A DNA stretch of 64,000 bases from Sthenelais limicola (GCA_942159475.1 OW804097.1:58920986-58984985); one strand, 5' to 3'; counted from the stretch's first letter, positions 22,606 through 34,099 are shown. Program-made: numbers and translations. Notes: generated from the sequence alone by a model not told the origin.

Positions 22606-22776
22606 GTAGTATGTAAAGTGCAGGTTTGTAGGACACACATTTCTTGAGAAGGGCTCTTTAAAGGGGCTTCATTATCTACGGTACCCCTCCCCCTTACAAC
22701 TTACAATCATGAAGCCCCTTCAAAGAGCCCTTCTCAAGATAAGTGTCCTTCAAACCTGCTCTTAACATATATACTA
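22606..22776. repeat. Long inverted repeat (about 67-bp arms)
   Basis: Arms lie at 22606-22672 and 22709-22776. The core GAGAAGGGCTCTTT is perfect and the adjoining GGGGCTTCAT / ATGAAGCCCC pairs exactly. Outward the arms continue with a few mismatches and short indels. The spacer is about 36 bases and C-rich. Probably a foldback or MITE-like element. Confidence 0.85.
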
Positions 22777-24196
22777 CTGATGCCTTTTTATGCAGATTGT
22801 GCATGCATTATATAAAAAAAATGGGCAAGTCAAAGTGTTTATAAGCCCTATATTTGTAAAACTGACTAGACTGGTCATATATTATCTGTATCATGTTGTT
22901 ATATATAGTAGACATATATACTTAGATGGAAGGCAACTAATGACATTGTTCTCAAATAACGTATCAGACACACGAGGAGTGAAAATGTGCGTGTCATCGT
23001 GAGTGGCAAAACAAGTGGTCTGGTATGGCCTATTCAGGACAGGCCAAAAGTTGGTAAAAACCTGCATCTTGCATCTGTAAGAACAGGGTCTATGTCTGGA
23101 GTGCACCTCTACTACAGCAAGGGAGTTTACTGAGATTCAATTGCTCACTCACCTTCCCACTGAATTCACTCTACTCTAATTAACATTGACATGCAGCTCC
23201 CGGTATGGATGGCTTAATTGGTGATTAGCAACCCAATTCCAAACATAACCACAGACATAAACCTTTACACAATTCGGGCAATCAGCAATAAGACCTGAGC
23301 CTGTATTAGGATATATGACGTGTATGTCTCAGTGGGGAATCTGAGTCAGTTCACTGGTATATTTATTATGTGGGAGTCACATCATGTTATTTTGCACCAA
23401 AACGAAAATATGAATAATGTCCTTGCTACTTCCATGGCAAAGCCTTGAAACTATTAAATGGGCATCTTAATATAGCTGATGTTGGTGTAACACGAATCAA
23501 GAATGTCTGATTTGTGCATGCATTGCTGAGAACGCATTTTTAAGTCTACTTATTATTTCTAATTTAACTAGATATCACTCAGGATGAACCTTATATTTGT
23601 TCTCACTGGTCTAGTCATATATATTATCTGTACATAGCTAGTTATTTATACTAGTCATACTATCTGTAGCTAGTTATTATAACAATATGATAGAGCTGTT
23701 TTAACCCAATACCCTCTGAGGGGTCAGATGAATGAAACTCTTTATCAATCAGCATCCTGGCTTGGAAACATCCGAAATCCTCATTGAACTGCTTTTTCAG
23801 CAGTTATATATATATGATATTAAAAAAGCAATCAAGATAAGTATCCCAGGAAAGCACGTATATTATAGACCAGGGAGTGACATTAAGAGTAATCAAACAC
23901 CATTATCATATTTTCTAATTTTATAAACAGTCAAATCCTTGGTCAGCCCAAACATTAATTTTTGTATAATTTGTGTATAATGTATCATTGTTCCTAACAG
24001 CACCAGCCCATTATGTCTCATTACATTTGTGATGCAGCATACTTTGGAAAGATTGGTTTTCCTTTTTTCTTATATAAATATATATAAAATAATGATGTTA
24101 TGGGATGAGTAGTGAATGAGTAAACTTGTGTTGGCAGCTGCCAGGTCAGAGGAAGGGACTAAAAAGACAAAAACTACTTCATTGCTAACCATATGT
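22777..24196. other. No recognisable feature
   Basis: AT-rich. 23160-23300 is a single-copy stretch with several homeodomain-type cores (CTAATTAACA, GGCTTAATTGGTGATTAGCA), but nothing decisive. Confidence 0.4.
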
Positions 24197-24300
24197 GGGT
24201 TGCTGGTACACTGTTAGTTTATAATCCATAAGCTTCGCCTCGGATTTACACACTAACAATGCACCAGCAACCCCTCAATGTCAGTTATTAGTCCTGTAAC
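24197..24300 (+). repeat. Inverted-repeat member of the ACCAAACAGTG group
   Basis: Arms 24197-24227 (GGGTTGCTGGTACACTGTTA...) and 24242-24273 (...CAATGCACCAGCAACCC) pair with few mismatches around a 14-base loop. The right arm plus following bases is related to the direct repeats at 9590 and 9788. Confidence 0.75.
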
Positions 24301-25024
24301 AAATTGATGTCCTTCGTACATTGTACCTAACAACACCAGCCCATTCTGGGTAGACTATTCGTGGGATGTTATGAGAGAAAGCTTTACCTCCGGCCTCCCT
24401 TTACCCCGCTACCAGTGCATTCTCTCATCCAGCAAATGAAAATATCGACTCACCTGCAAACAGAGACAAAGAACAATCAACATCAGTAGTCATATAACAT
24501 CAGACAAAAGCTACATCAGACGAACAGTGGTCTCACAGACTAAACATGCATGCGATATAGCCATGTTTAAGTTTATATTATGCTTTGATGGGGGACTGTA
24601 GATATAGTAAAATAAACAGATATTCATGTTTAGACCAGTGCACAGAAATAGCTTCAAGAGACGGTGAAGTAGTCGTATCAATGTTATATTAGGGGCAAAA
24701 GTTTTAGGGGCACAAGTTATAATAAGTGTTCTTCGTTTATTGAATTTGTGAAATCTGGAGTCCATTTTTTACATAAACCACAAGTGGTTTAACACTTACA
24801 ATTAAATCATATGCATGGGATAACATCATGCAGATCTAATGCTTATGTAATAAAAACGTTAAAACTGAGTCTTACATCATCAAAGATATTAAAGTTTAAG
24901 AGGATGGCCTTGCTCAAGTACAATGATGCTAATCCATCGTTGGACTGATCCTTTACCTGAATGTGACGATGATCCATGTCCTATAAGCTCTATCATAATT
25001 ACTTCCCATCCATAAATTTGTATA
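24301..25024. other. No recognisable feature
   Basis: Unassigned AT-rich DNA. Confidence 0.4.
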
Positions 25025-25160
25025 GGGGTCAGATCGACAGAATATGTACAATCAGGAGCACTACGCATTTAGTAAGTTCTGCTAAATTAGATTTAGATTA
25101 TGTTGAACTGTATTTTGAACATCATTTTTGCTTGAATTTGAGTGAACATTAGAGGTGAAA
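25025..25160 (+). repeat. Family A copy, internally deleted
   Basis: GGTCAGATCGACAGAATATG, the CTACGCATTTAGTAAGTTCT block and GAACTGTATTTTGAACATCA are present. The central segment and the right terminus are degraded. Confidence 0.65.
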
Positions 25161-25234
25161 GTTTGGGTACTTTAGCCTATACCTCTGTCTGATAAGTATA
25201 TCCGAGGAAATAACCATCGATATGATATAATATG

Positions 25235-25468
25235 AGTCAGGACGTCAAAAAAGTACAACCAACAACTCTAGATATTTAATCAATTCTGCTAACCCTGAAG
25301 AAAAGGTCAATATTAGCTATTTCCGAGTATATTTGGTATTGCGTTAATCCATACAATCTGTTCGGTTATCATGCTGAACTGTATTTTGAACCTCATTTTT
25401 GTCTCAAATCAGGGTTATTTGAGAGAATTGGTGAAGGTGAACTGTACATTTTCTGGCAACCTGACCCA
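25235..25468 (+). repeat. Family A copy, complete
   Basis: The left end AGTCAGGACGTCAAAAAAGT and right end CTGTACATTTTCTGGCAACC (then TGACCC) are inverted relatives. The ATATTTGGTATTGCGTTAAT and TATTTTGAACCTCATTTTTG landmarks are intact. Confidence 0.85.
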
Positions 25469-25804
25469 TAAAATACTGGCAGAGCACAGACACATTTGTC
25501 AGACAAGATTTAGTCGGTGTATGGTTTGACGTAATGTCTATGGGCACTGAACAACAGATTAAAACGGCGGGGACAGCAAATTAACCGGTCTCCGCCCCAC
25601 CTGTACATTGACGAGACGGATTTAATTAAAATTACAATTTCCTACAAGGCCAATTAGGTGTGTGGTAATGGCTGTATAACTATGAATCATGTTGTTTGTC
25701 AATTGTTCAACACCAATTTATCTTCCATAAAATATTCACTGGTTTGGACTCGATTGCTGTTGTATATCGATCACAGAAGAGGAAGGAACTGAAAGGTCAC
25801 GTTG

Positions 25805-26195
25805 CCTACAGAGTTGTAGTTGGGAGGGGGAGGGGGCCTACTAGCATATGTATATGTACAGACTGCGTCCAGAGATAGAGGAGCGACAGGAGGAAGAGAA
25901 GGGAGAGGAGAGACAGGGACAGACGGGGAGGGAGAGAGACATAGATGAGGGACATGGAGAGAGAGGCGGAAAAGAGGGAGAAAAGACCGGGGGAAAGGGA
26001 GAGAGAAGAGAGTCAGAGTCAGAGGAAAGAGAGAAGAGACAGAGGGAGAGAACAGAGGAAGGAATGAGGGGAAGAACGGAGAAGAGACAGGGGTAGATGG
26101 GAGAGAGGGAGAGGAGGAAGGAGAGGAAGGGGAAGAAGAGACATAACAGGGAAGAGAAGGAGAAGGGGGAGAGAGAGGAGAGAGAGAAAAAGAAA
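25805..26195. repeat. Polypurine tract
   Basis: About 330 bases of GAGAGACAGGGA-type purine-rich sequence from about 25870, with irregular units. Frames on both strands are low complexity. Confidence 0.85.
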
Positions 26196-26310
26196 ATCAT
26201 GTAAGAAGTTTCTTATCTTAAAATGTATGTTTCAATATATGAGTAAAATAATGGAAATAAGTTGAACACAAGACTATTATTTTCTGGTTTCAGCAACACA
26301 GTCACCATGG

Positions 26311-26400
26311 CGTCCTAATGGGATACTGGCATTTTTCGGTTTGTAGCGAGAGGCTTTCCCTTAGTTTGGAGGGGCTCTGTCATCACTGAGCCTAGACTGC
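26311..26400 (+). repeat. Family E copy
   Basis: CGTCCTAATGGGATACTGGC, GCGAGAGGCTTTCCCTTAGT and the terminal GAGCCTAGACTG match 49.7 kb. Confidence 0.75.
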
Positions 26401-26429
26401 AAACACCCAATTATCACATATAAATGCTC

Positions 26430-26640
26430 CATCCATGGATTCTCGTCTCTCTCCCTTCTCCCTCGTTTATCCCCCCCCCCCGCCTCTCTCTCTCCTCATT
26501 CTCTCTCCTCTCCCTCCTTCTCTCCTGACTCTCTCCCCCCCTCACCATCTCCCCTTTCTCTCTCCCACTCTCTTCTCTCTCTCCCTCTCTCTCCCCTGTC
26601 TATCTCACTCCACTCTCGTCTCTCTCTCTCTCTCTCCTCA
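26430..26640. repeat. Polypyrimidine tract
   Basis: CT-rich on the plus strand with a C run at about 26471-26480 and a (TC)n patch near 26615-26635. It has the opposite strand bias to the tract 230 bp upstream, with a family E copy between them. Confidence 0.85.
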
Positions 26641-26784
26641 GATCTATCTGCGCCCATAGCCACATAAGAGTTGGCACCATCGTTACATAGACAGCATCAC
26701 ATCGACCAATGATCAATAATGTAAGAGCATGTGGTAGTCCGGTTTCCCTGGCTGAGTGGTCCCCGAATGTAGCCTGGACGTCCT

Positions 26785-27013
26785 GACTAAATATGTGATG
26801 TGTCTCAGAGAAATGAGTCTAAAATTATAGGAAGAAATGTTTTTTCAGATGTTTTTCTCACAAGAGCTCTTTATAGAAATATTCTCATTTCTGGGGAAGG
26901 TCTGTTTGGTTATGTTCAACTGTATTTTCAACCTCATTTTTGTCTTAAATCTGGATTATTTGTCAGGATTGGAGAAGGTGAATTGTACATTTTCTGACGA
27001 CTTCACCCTTATA
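26785..27013 (+). repeat. Family B left part joined to family A right half
   Basis: Family B (TGATGTGTCTCAGAGAAATG to about ATTCTCATTTCTGGGG) joins family A (GTCTGTTTGGTTATGTTCAA to GAATTGTACATTTTCTGACG). It is the same type of A/B mosaic as at 48.3 and 58.5 kb. Confidence 0.75.
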
Positions 27014-27509
27014 ACACTGAATAGAGCACTACGCGTAATGTGGCTCTGCATGCAATATGCACGATAGAGCCGCTTAATAAACGAAGAAATAAAACTCTTC
27101 TGAAACATCATATATACATGTGTAAGATGAAATTTTGAAAACCTAGACCAAAAAGGTGTTATTGCAACTATAGGGGTAATGAGGAACGAGATTTGTTTTG
27201 AAAGGACCACAAGAATTCTGACTAGCTCTCATTACACAGGCAGAAGTTACTGGAATAGACTCCCACAATGAATTAGGCAATGTATTGATCTAAAGTCTTT
27301 TGTGAGAGAAGTCCATCAACTACAGCATTTAACTCATTCTTTGTAAATTTGGTAGGGTGCGGATTTTCACCTGTTTATTGAGTATATGTCCATAAAATAC
27401 AGACTTAACAGTAACAGTACGTAATCTTTCTCCAGAATCTGATTTTATATATATATCAAATGACATGAGGACTCGTACTTGTTATATTTGTGTTGGCTAA
27501 CTGTAGACG
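27014..27509. other. No recognisable feature
   Basis: Unassigned AT-rich DNA. Confidence 0.4.
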
Positions 27510-27735
27510 TGGGTGAAATCGTCAGAAAATGTACAATTCACCTTTACTTCAGAAATCCGCTTATATAACCCAGATTTAAGACAAAAATAAGGTTCAAAAT
27601 ACATTCCAACATAACTGAACACATCTTTTGAATCAACACGATACAAACTATAATATTCAGACTTTCCTAATATTTTTCATTTTTCAGCTTAATTTAGCAG
27701 AATTCACTAAATGTGTAAAAGTGTATTCTGCCTAT
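27510..27735 (-). repeat. Family A copy
   Basis: GGGTGAAATCGTCAGAAAAT followed by GTACAATTCACC, then AAGACAAAAATAAGGTTCAA and TTAGCAGAATTCACTAAATG. The distal terminus is degraded. Confidence 0.85.
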
Positions 27736-27974
27736 AAAACTCTGTCTACGACAGAGACGAATGACCTATTTTCGCCTAGATAGTATTTATTTGATTTGTT
27801 CATGTTTAAACAAGTGGAAATAAAGTTATATATATGCTAAAACAACATATCACCCGCTAGAAAGGTATAATAAAAATACCGATTCTCGGCACACTCTGTA
27901 GTTGATGCCTAGATGCGTTTACCACAGAAACAGTGCATGGCTGAACGTGCATGGGTGAACGAGCAATGGTCACG

Positions 27975-28200
27975 GCTCAACACGTCGGCAAATGTACAAT
28001 CAGCAGCAGCTCTACGCATTTATTTAGTAAATTCTGCTAAATTAGGCTGGAAAATAAGAAATAGGAGGTATGAGTATATTTTGTATTAGTGGAATCGACA
28101 CATCTGTTCGGTTATTTTAAACATCACCTTTGTCTGAGATTTGGGTTATTAAAGTGGATTTATGAAAGTGAATTTTACTTTATCTTTCGACTTCACCTCA
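27975..28200 (+). repeat. Family A copy, diverged
   Basis: CGTCGGCAAATGTACAATCA, GCTCTACGCATTTATTTAGT, CATCTGTTCGGTTATTTTAA, and a decayed right end CTTTATCTTTCGACTTCACC. Confidence 0.75.
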
Positions 28201-28576
28201 CCTATCATATATGTTGAGGTTGAGCAAAGGCCAACACTTTTTTGTATCAATTTCCTGGAAAAATAAAATCATAAATAACAAGTAATTTAAACATAAAGAT
28301 AAATCATGGAATATGAAATTCCGACCAAACCTGACACAAGACACCTATAACAACCCCCACCCCCATCCCTCATTCACCACCGTTGAACCACTGGTATGGG
28401 AGAATTGATGCGAGTAATAGTTTGCAAGTTATTTTTACTTCAAGATTCCAGGTCAGTGACGCTGTATAATAGAGAGTTAACCTTGTGAGTTGGGTATTAT
28501 AGGATCCAGTTCCTACACTCAACTTACCCAGAATTGTCCAAGTAGTTTAGTCCCAAGTTGCAATCAAGCAATGCTT
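28201..28576. other. No recognisable feature
   Basis: Unassigned. Ends at a G run of about 18 (28577-28593). Confidence 0.4.
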
Positions 28577-28649
28577 GGGGGGGGGGGGGGGGGACAGAGG
28601 GACAGGAGAGAAGGAGAGACAAGAGGAGGAGGGAGAAAGAGGAGGGGGG

Positions 28650-28962
28650 ATTTTGAGATTCTATTTACAAAGACAAGATCAAGCAAATATCAACCTTTAG
28701 TTCTTCTCTTTAGCGTATGTTTGAAAGAAATGTCTGGATGGACAATCCCCGGTAAAGGAGTTGTATACTCCCTTAGCATGACGATTGAAACGCAAAAACA
28801 TATTCAATATACAGTCTTGAAATTTGATACATATGTCCATACAACCATGAGCCTTAGGCAACCCACAAATGAAAACATTCCTACAAAGATTTCCTGTGGG
28901 AAAATCGTACGAAGACTATCGGTTTTGCGACTTTGAACTAATTTTTCTATTTTACATTTTTA
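28650..28962 (+). repeat. Family B copy
   Basis: TTTTGAGATTCTATTTACAA, ATGTTTGAAAGAAATGTCTG, CTTGAAATTTGATACATATG, AAATGAAAACATTCCTACAA and GGTTTTGCGACTTTGAACTA. Both outermost termini are eroded. Confidence 0.75.
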
Positions 28963-29229
28963 TTTGATTTCTTAAGTGGTCGTCCATTACAAGATGTAAT
29001 AAAAGGTGGACGAGTGAACATCCGAGTTGAAAGGATTCACCCATGCCAATAGAAATGCCCGTTTCTTTATTTAGGAATTATTCAGTCTGACCAAGTTTTA
29101 AATGTCCGCCCCTATATTCATCCAACAATGACCGATAAATAATTAATCCCTGCCCGATCGGGAGGAAGGTTATCAACTAGGCCGTAGTAGAAGGTGGAGT
29201 TGAAGTTTTTACTGGCATGTTATTGTCTG

Positions 29230-29620
29230 TCCGGGTAACAATGTGTGAGGGATAGGGAGAGAATGAGAGGGGGGGGGGGAAGAGAGACAGGAGGGGAGGT
29301 GGGGCAGGAGGGAGAGGAGAGAGAGGGGAAAGGTGGGACAGGAAGGAGAGGAGACAGGGAGGAGAGAGAGAGAAGAGAATAGGGAGAGGAGAGACAGGAT
29401 GAGATGTGGGACAGGAGGGAGAGGGGGAGAAGAGAGAAAGAACGGAAGGAGGGAGGAAAAAGGGGAGAGACAGAGAGAGAGAGAGAAAGGAAGGAGAGGA
29501 CGGAGAGGAGAAACAGGGTAGAAGGGAGAGAGTAAGAATAGGAAATGATTGAGAGGAAAAGGAGGAAGATAGGGAGGGAGAGGAGGGACAGAGAGATAGA
29601 GGAGAGACAGAGAAGGAGCA
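29230..29620. repeat. Polypurine tract
   Basis: About 390 bases of GGAGAGGAGAGACAGG-type sequence on the plus strand, very similar in texture to 25.87-26.19 kb. Possibly a degenerate minisatellite. Confidence 0.85.
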
Positions 29621-30235
29621 AATCACAAGGAAATCATAAGATAAGACAGAGGCGACCCGAGGGAAGGGAACGCAGAAAAAGGCCGGAGATGGAGTGAGTA
29701 TCAGAGTGATGAGGGAGAGTCAGACAAATGAACAAAACCACGGCTAGACATTAGACGATATCAAAGCCATAGATAGTTTCGATATAAAAATAAATAACTA
29801 ATTCACCGTAAAGATCCCTATCCCTTCATCGACAGCTCAATCAACAACTCAGGGATAAAGGAATGAACGCCCAATACTAGTAATACCAGTAGATAAAATA
29901 CTCTGACCCGACTAGACTCAATGGAATTGATGTGATACGTAGAAATTCCATCGCTGATTTAACAATCGCGACAGAGGCAATTTCGCCGGCGAAGATAAGC
30001 TTGGAGGAGGTTGTAAAGGTTAGCGCTGAGGCTTAGAGTGGATCTATGCGCTAGTAGGACATCCCACTATAGCAGTAATAGGGGAGTTACATGGACACCA
30101 TCTTTGTTTATTGTTATCATTTGGTTCTGGGATAAATGTTAGACAAATTCAAACCCACAGAGAGTGTACATCATATTTGCAATCACTCTATTGTTAAACG
30201 TGCGCTTGAACACGTTAATTTTGTACTTTGGATGG
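29621..30235. other. No recognisable feature
   Basis: Unassigned. Purine-rich at its left edge. Confidence 0.4.
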
Positions 30236-30776
30236 AAATAGGGGATTTGCATGTCCACCATCTTGAATCTTGATTCGCATGAAGTTATGGGAGTTGTATG
30301 TCAGTGTAAATGCTATAGAAAACCAAAGAAATAAGTGTCAGACTAGTTGAGAGAGTCCCTCCAAAGTGAGGGAAAGCCTCTCTCGCTCCTCACAAAGCTA
30401 TCATATAATATAAGTTATAATACAAGCTACAATATTGGTGAAAAGATCCTTGCTTCTTTCGTATGTCAGATTTGAGCTGAATCCATCCCAATATGCATGC
30501 ACTGTAAAGGGTGAAAACATCAACAGATATATAATTCACCTTTAACACTCCTCTCAAATAACAAATAACAAAAATGTGGTTGATAATATATTTTAACATA
30601 ACAAAAGGGAGGTTTTGAATCAATGCAGTACCAAATATACTCATATATACCTAGTATCGACCATTTGTCGGCCTGATTTAGCAGCATTTCCAAAATATCT
30701 AGAGCTGCCAATCGTATATTTTCTGGCAACCTGACTCTAATAGACATGCGAAGTGAGACATGCAAATCCCCTATAT
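30236..30776 (+). repeat. Family C copy with nested family E and family A inserts
   Basis: The left C terminus GGGGATTTGCATGTCCACCA (octamer at 30245-30252) continues to about 30330. A family E fragment (30338-30405, GTCCCTCCAAAGTGAGGGAA) follows. C resumes near 30470 (GAATCCATCCCAATATGCAT). A complete family A copy sits at 30512-30736. The right C terminus GACATGCAAATCCCCTATA closes at 30776. Confidence 0.75.
30512..30736 (-). repeat. Family A copy nested in family C
   Basis: Starts GGGTGAAAACATCAACAG and ends CGTATATTTTCTGGCAACCT followed by GACTC. The interrupted C sequence reads CACTGTA before and TAATAGACATG after, against CACTGTAACAGACATG in intact copies. That is consistent with a TA or TAA target duplication. 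Confidence 0.8.
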
Positions 30777-30911
30777 GCGCGAGTAGGACATCCCATTATG
30801 GCACAGGGAGGAGTTGTGTAAAGACTTATATTATATGATAGAAGGACTAACTACGCAGCATCTATGAAAGGGATGTTATACAGAGTGGTTGCTCTACCAA
30901 TAGCTAAGGGG

Positions 30912-30998
30912 GATCAGAATATCTGGTACTGCATTGCTTCTATTTTGAACTATATTCTTGTTTTTAGCTTCGTTTTAGTCTTAAATTTGGGTTACGGT
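30912..30998 (+). repeat. Family A fragment
   Basis: ATTTTGAACTATATTCTTGT and TTTTAGTCTTAAATTTGGGT only; both ends are lost. It is followed within 30 bases by a family B fragment. Confidence 0.55.
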
Positions 30999-31029
30999 AC
31001 ACATAGCCTTGGGTTTTTCATGTTATACT

Positions 31030-31160
31030 ATGGAGAGTATTAAGCTACCTTACTAGTAATTGTCCACCCAGAAACATTGTGTGTGTGGGGGGGGGGGGGG
31101 GATAAAACATAAAAATATAGAAATCAAGCAAGATTACAATTCTTGATGTAATGTCACATG
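31030..31160 (-). repeat. Family B fragment with G run
   Basis: GCTACCTTACTAGTAATTGT and CCACCCAGAAACATTG, then a 16-base G run (about 31086-31101), AAATATAGAAATC, and ATGTCACATGATT at the edge. Confidence 0.65.
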
Positions 31161-31220
31161 ATTAGTAATATTATATTAAATTAAATAAATAAAAGTGTTT
31201 AATAAAATAAGTGAAATTAT

Positions 31221-31402
31221 ACCGGCCATTGCTCACCGGTGGCCGTTTTGGTATTGGCCAATTCAACTTCTATTCTTGTATTAACATATAACAGTAGCAG
31301 AATATCGATAAATCCAGTCCTATAAGTCATGATAATTATACATATGTGTATACATTTGGTAAGGCTATCTTGTGTCGTAATAGCTGAGAACATAGCTTTA
31401 AT
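31221..31402 (+). repeat. Family D right half
   Basis: CATTGCTCACCGGTGGCCGT, ACATATAACAGTAGCAGAAT, AAATCCAGTCCTATAAGTCA and AATAGCTGAGAACATAGCTT align with 16.1-16.25 kb. Confidence 0.75.
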
Positions 31403-31746
31403 ACACGAAACAATTGCAAAGATACAAACAATATACGATTATATATTCTCTGTAACATGAAAACAAAGCAATGATATCCTATGTACAACATACATCAGTC
31501 AATGTTTCTCAAAAGATAAAACACACAAACCAAGAAGAGAACTACCGGAAAAGATGTGGTTTCCCTCCCCGTGGTGCATGCCTGGCGTGCAACCTTTCAA
31601 ACCCGTTACAACTATAGTGTAAAAGGCACATTTCCCCCTCAAGCTGATGGTTTGCGTGATACTCGAGGATTCCAGAATACTTTAGGGTTTTTTTGTTTCC
31701 GCTGTGAACCGCTAACTGCAAGGGGCGCTCTTTTATACACATTAAT
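31403..31746. other. No recognisable feature
   Basis: Unassigned between D and B copies. Confidence 0.4.
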
Positions 31747-31990
31747 GTGATGATTCACAGGAAAAACGAGTCTAGTCACAAAATCATATTTTTCACATTA
31801 TTTTCCGCCACAAGAACCCCTCGTAGGAATGTTTCCATTTGGGGGGTGTTGAGTGCTCTTAGGCGTATCAGTACATGTAGCAAATTTCAAGACCGTATAT
31901 TTAATGTCTCTGCGTTTCTAAGCTCATCCTAAAAGAGTATTAACCACTTTTTAGCGACATAAGAATCATTTTTCTGTGAGACATCACTTT
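31747..31990. repeat. Family B element, short complete form
   Basis: Left end GTGATGATTCACAGGAAAAA and right end TTTTTCTGTGAGACATCAC are inverted relatives enclosing only about 245 bp. CAAATTTCAAGACCGTATAT and CTAAGCTCATCCTAAAAGAG are internal B landmarks. It shares a CCTCGTAGGAATGTTT block with 60.83 kb, which suggests a B subfamily. Confidence 0.75.
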
Positions 31991-32630
31991 ATTAGCAGTT
32001 TACCACATAAGGGTCCAAATAGGATTTACAGATTTTTTTTTAAAATTTGCAATATCTCAAAAGGAGATACATGTACAGACAGCAAAGAGAACTATTTCTG
32101 TAGTTGCGAGCTCTTACAACCGGTTGGTTCTAGTATTTTGAAGGCCACTGCCTCCATTACAGTCAGGTGCTAATTTAAAGCGAACTTGAAATTCCGGGAA
32201 GGTAAGAAAGGCAAATACCAGCATGACCTTTAGATTAAAAATAGATCTGGCAGCTTGGAGGGAGGACCAAAGAAGAGCGGCAGGCGCCCTATTCAACCCT
32301 TACCACAAACCTCTCACCTCCCCGCCACCTCTGGGGCCTGTTGTATAATAAGCTGAGGAAAGGGATTATTTGTTTGTGGAAATTTCTTCACCTGTAGGAA
32401 GGAAATATGTCCTTCCAACGTAAAATTCCCAGCTGGTAGGATTAGTCTATACACACAATGCATTTTTATTCGTACTCACCGACGGAAGGTGGGGGAGGGG
32501 AAAGTGTAGGAATTCACACACTTTCCTTAGCTTATATCATACAACAGGCCCCATCACCAGGCCTTCAACAGTATCGAAGTATATACTTGAAGTATATACC
32601 TGAATATAGGGATCACCTCCAGGCACGATA
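31991..32630. other. No recognisable feature
   Basis: Unassigned. Confidence 0.4.
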
Positions 32631-32634
32631 TGTA

Positions 32635-33153
32635 TGTAGGCGATTTGCATGTGTCACGGCGATAGATTGAGCTTAGGTCTGATATACCAATTTTCAGCAA
32701 CATTTTTATCGAAACTTTTAAGAATGTTTTCACCAATATCAGCCTGTATAGTAATGATTGCATACCTGGCTAAAAGTTGATATTCCTTATATTAAAAAGT
32801 GATACTCAACGATTCCGGCTAAAAAGTTAATATTCCTTAGTCTGTATCGATTGTAGTATATGACATAAATCTTTAAATTATTCATAGAGAATTGCTTTTT
32901 TTGAATCTCGTCGACAACTGGGCACAAATAACATTTATTTGAAAAATAAAAAATTACCTTTGAAACCAAATGCATAATGGGAAAGATGGAGGCTTGTGTT
33001 ATGGAAACATGCATAATATTTGTATATTGACATTGGAAATATTCCATATTGAACAAGACATGTTTTCTATAGGTTTTACACCGACATACAACTCCCATAA
33101 TTCCATGCGAATAAAGATTCAATATGGCGGTTATGCAAATCCCCTATAGGCCT
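32635..33153 (-). repeat. Family C copy with an unidentified insert
   Basis: Left end GATTTGCATGTGTCACGGCG (octamer 32642-32649), then CAACATTTTTATCGAAACTT. An insert of about 200 bp (roughly 32757-32965) carries GGCTAAAA...ATATTCCTTA twice. C resumes with GCATAATGGGAAAGATGGAG and ends CAATATGGCGGTTATGCAAA followed by TCCCCTATAGG. Confidence 0.75.
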
Positions 33154-33472
33154 AGTTTTATTTCCAATTTGGTATAAATTTACATTTTTGGAAACAGGAT
33201 TTAACCTTCTGTGAGAAACACGGATTTTCCAGGTAATTCTGGTAAACTTTGATATATTTTTTTTAAAAAAACATGATTTTATTTCCAATTCCTGCCATCG
33301 GGGCCTTCCTGGTAATCTAGATCTATTTTTTCTTCAATGGTTAACTAGTTGATGTTATTCAGTGTTTACCAGGCCTGACTGCATACCTGGCTATGTATCA
33401 TAATTCTATCTTGTCTGAAGTTAACCAGGCGTGCGCCGGCCTTTCGGGTTGATGCCAATAGATCTTGTGGCT

Positions 33473-34049
33473 GGATCAGGTCGCCAGAAAATGTACAATT
33501 TGCCTTCACTAATCCTCTCAAATAACACAAATTTACCATTTTAAGACAAAAAAAAGGTTCCAAATCCAGTTTAACATGACCGAACTAATGTTTTGATTCA
33601 ATATACTCAGATATATCTAGTAAATTTACCTTTTCAGTCTAATTTAGCAGAATTTATCAAATGTCTAGAGGATACTATCAGTGGTCCGTTAATGTGAAGT
33701 GTTACAGAAAAATGAGTCATGCATGAGTCGAAAAAAATGGATTTTGAGATATCATCATATTTAAAAAGATGAGATCAAGCAGATTCCAATGATGGTAAGA
33801 ATTATAGGAGGATGAAATCTTCAGAAAATGTACAATCCGCCTTCGCCAATCCTCTCAACTAACCCAAATTTAAGACAGAAATGAGGTTTTTTTAGTACAG
33901 TTCAACATAACTAAACATATTGTTTGAATCAACCCAATAACAAACATATACTCAGATATACTAGAATTGACCATTGTCCAGCTTAATTTAGCAGAATTTC
34001 CTAAATGCGTAGTGCTGGCGATTGTACATTTTCTGAAAATCTGACCCAG
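33473..34049 (-). repeat. Two family A copies around a family B fragment
   Basis: A copy 1 is 33473-33680 (GTCGCCAGAAAATGTACAAT onward). A B fragment at 33690-33805 follows (GTTACAGAAAAATGAGTCAT, GGATTTTGAGATATCATCAT). A copy 2 is 33811-34049 (CTTCAGAAAATGTACAATCC to CGATTGTACATTTTCTGAAA). Both A copies share one orientation. Confidence 0.8.
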
Positions 34050-34099
34050 GATATCTATTTGACACATGTATTCATGCTCCTAGCAGAGCTACGCACTGC

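Noticed and set aside
28490..28936. A 148-codon plus-strand frame
   Set aside because: It crosses a G run, a GA-rich patch and then a family B repeat copy, with no domain signal.
29177..29626. Overlapping serine/proline/leucine-rich frames of about 130-150 codons
   Set aside because: Low-complexity translation of a polypurine tract, with no domain or codon-like structure. The same applies to frames at 0.7, 2.7, 25.9 and 26.4 kb.
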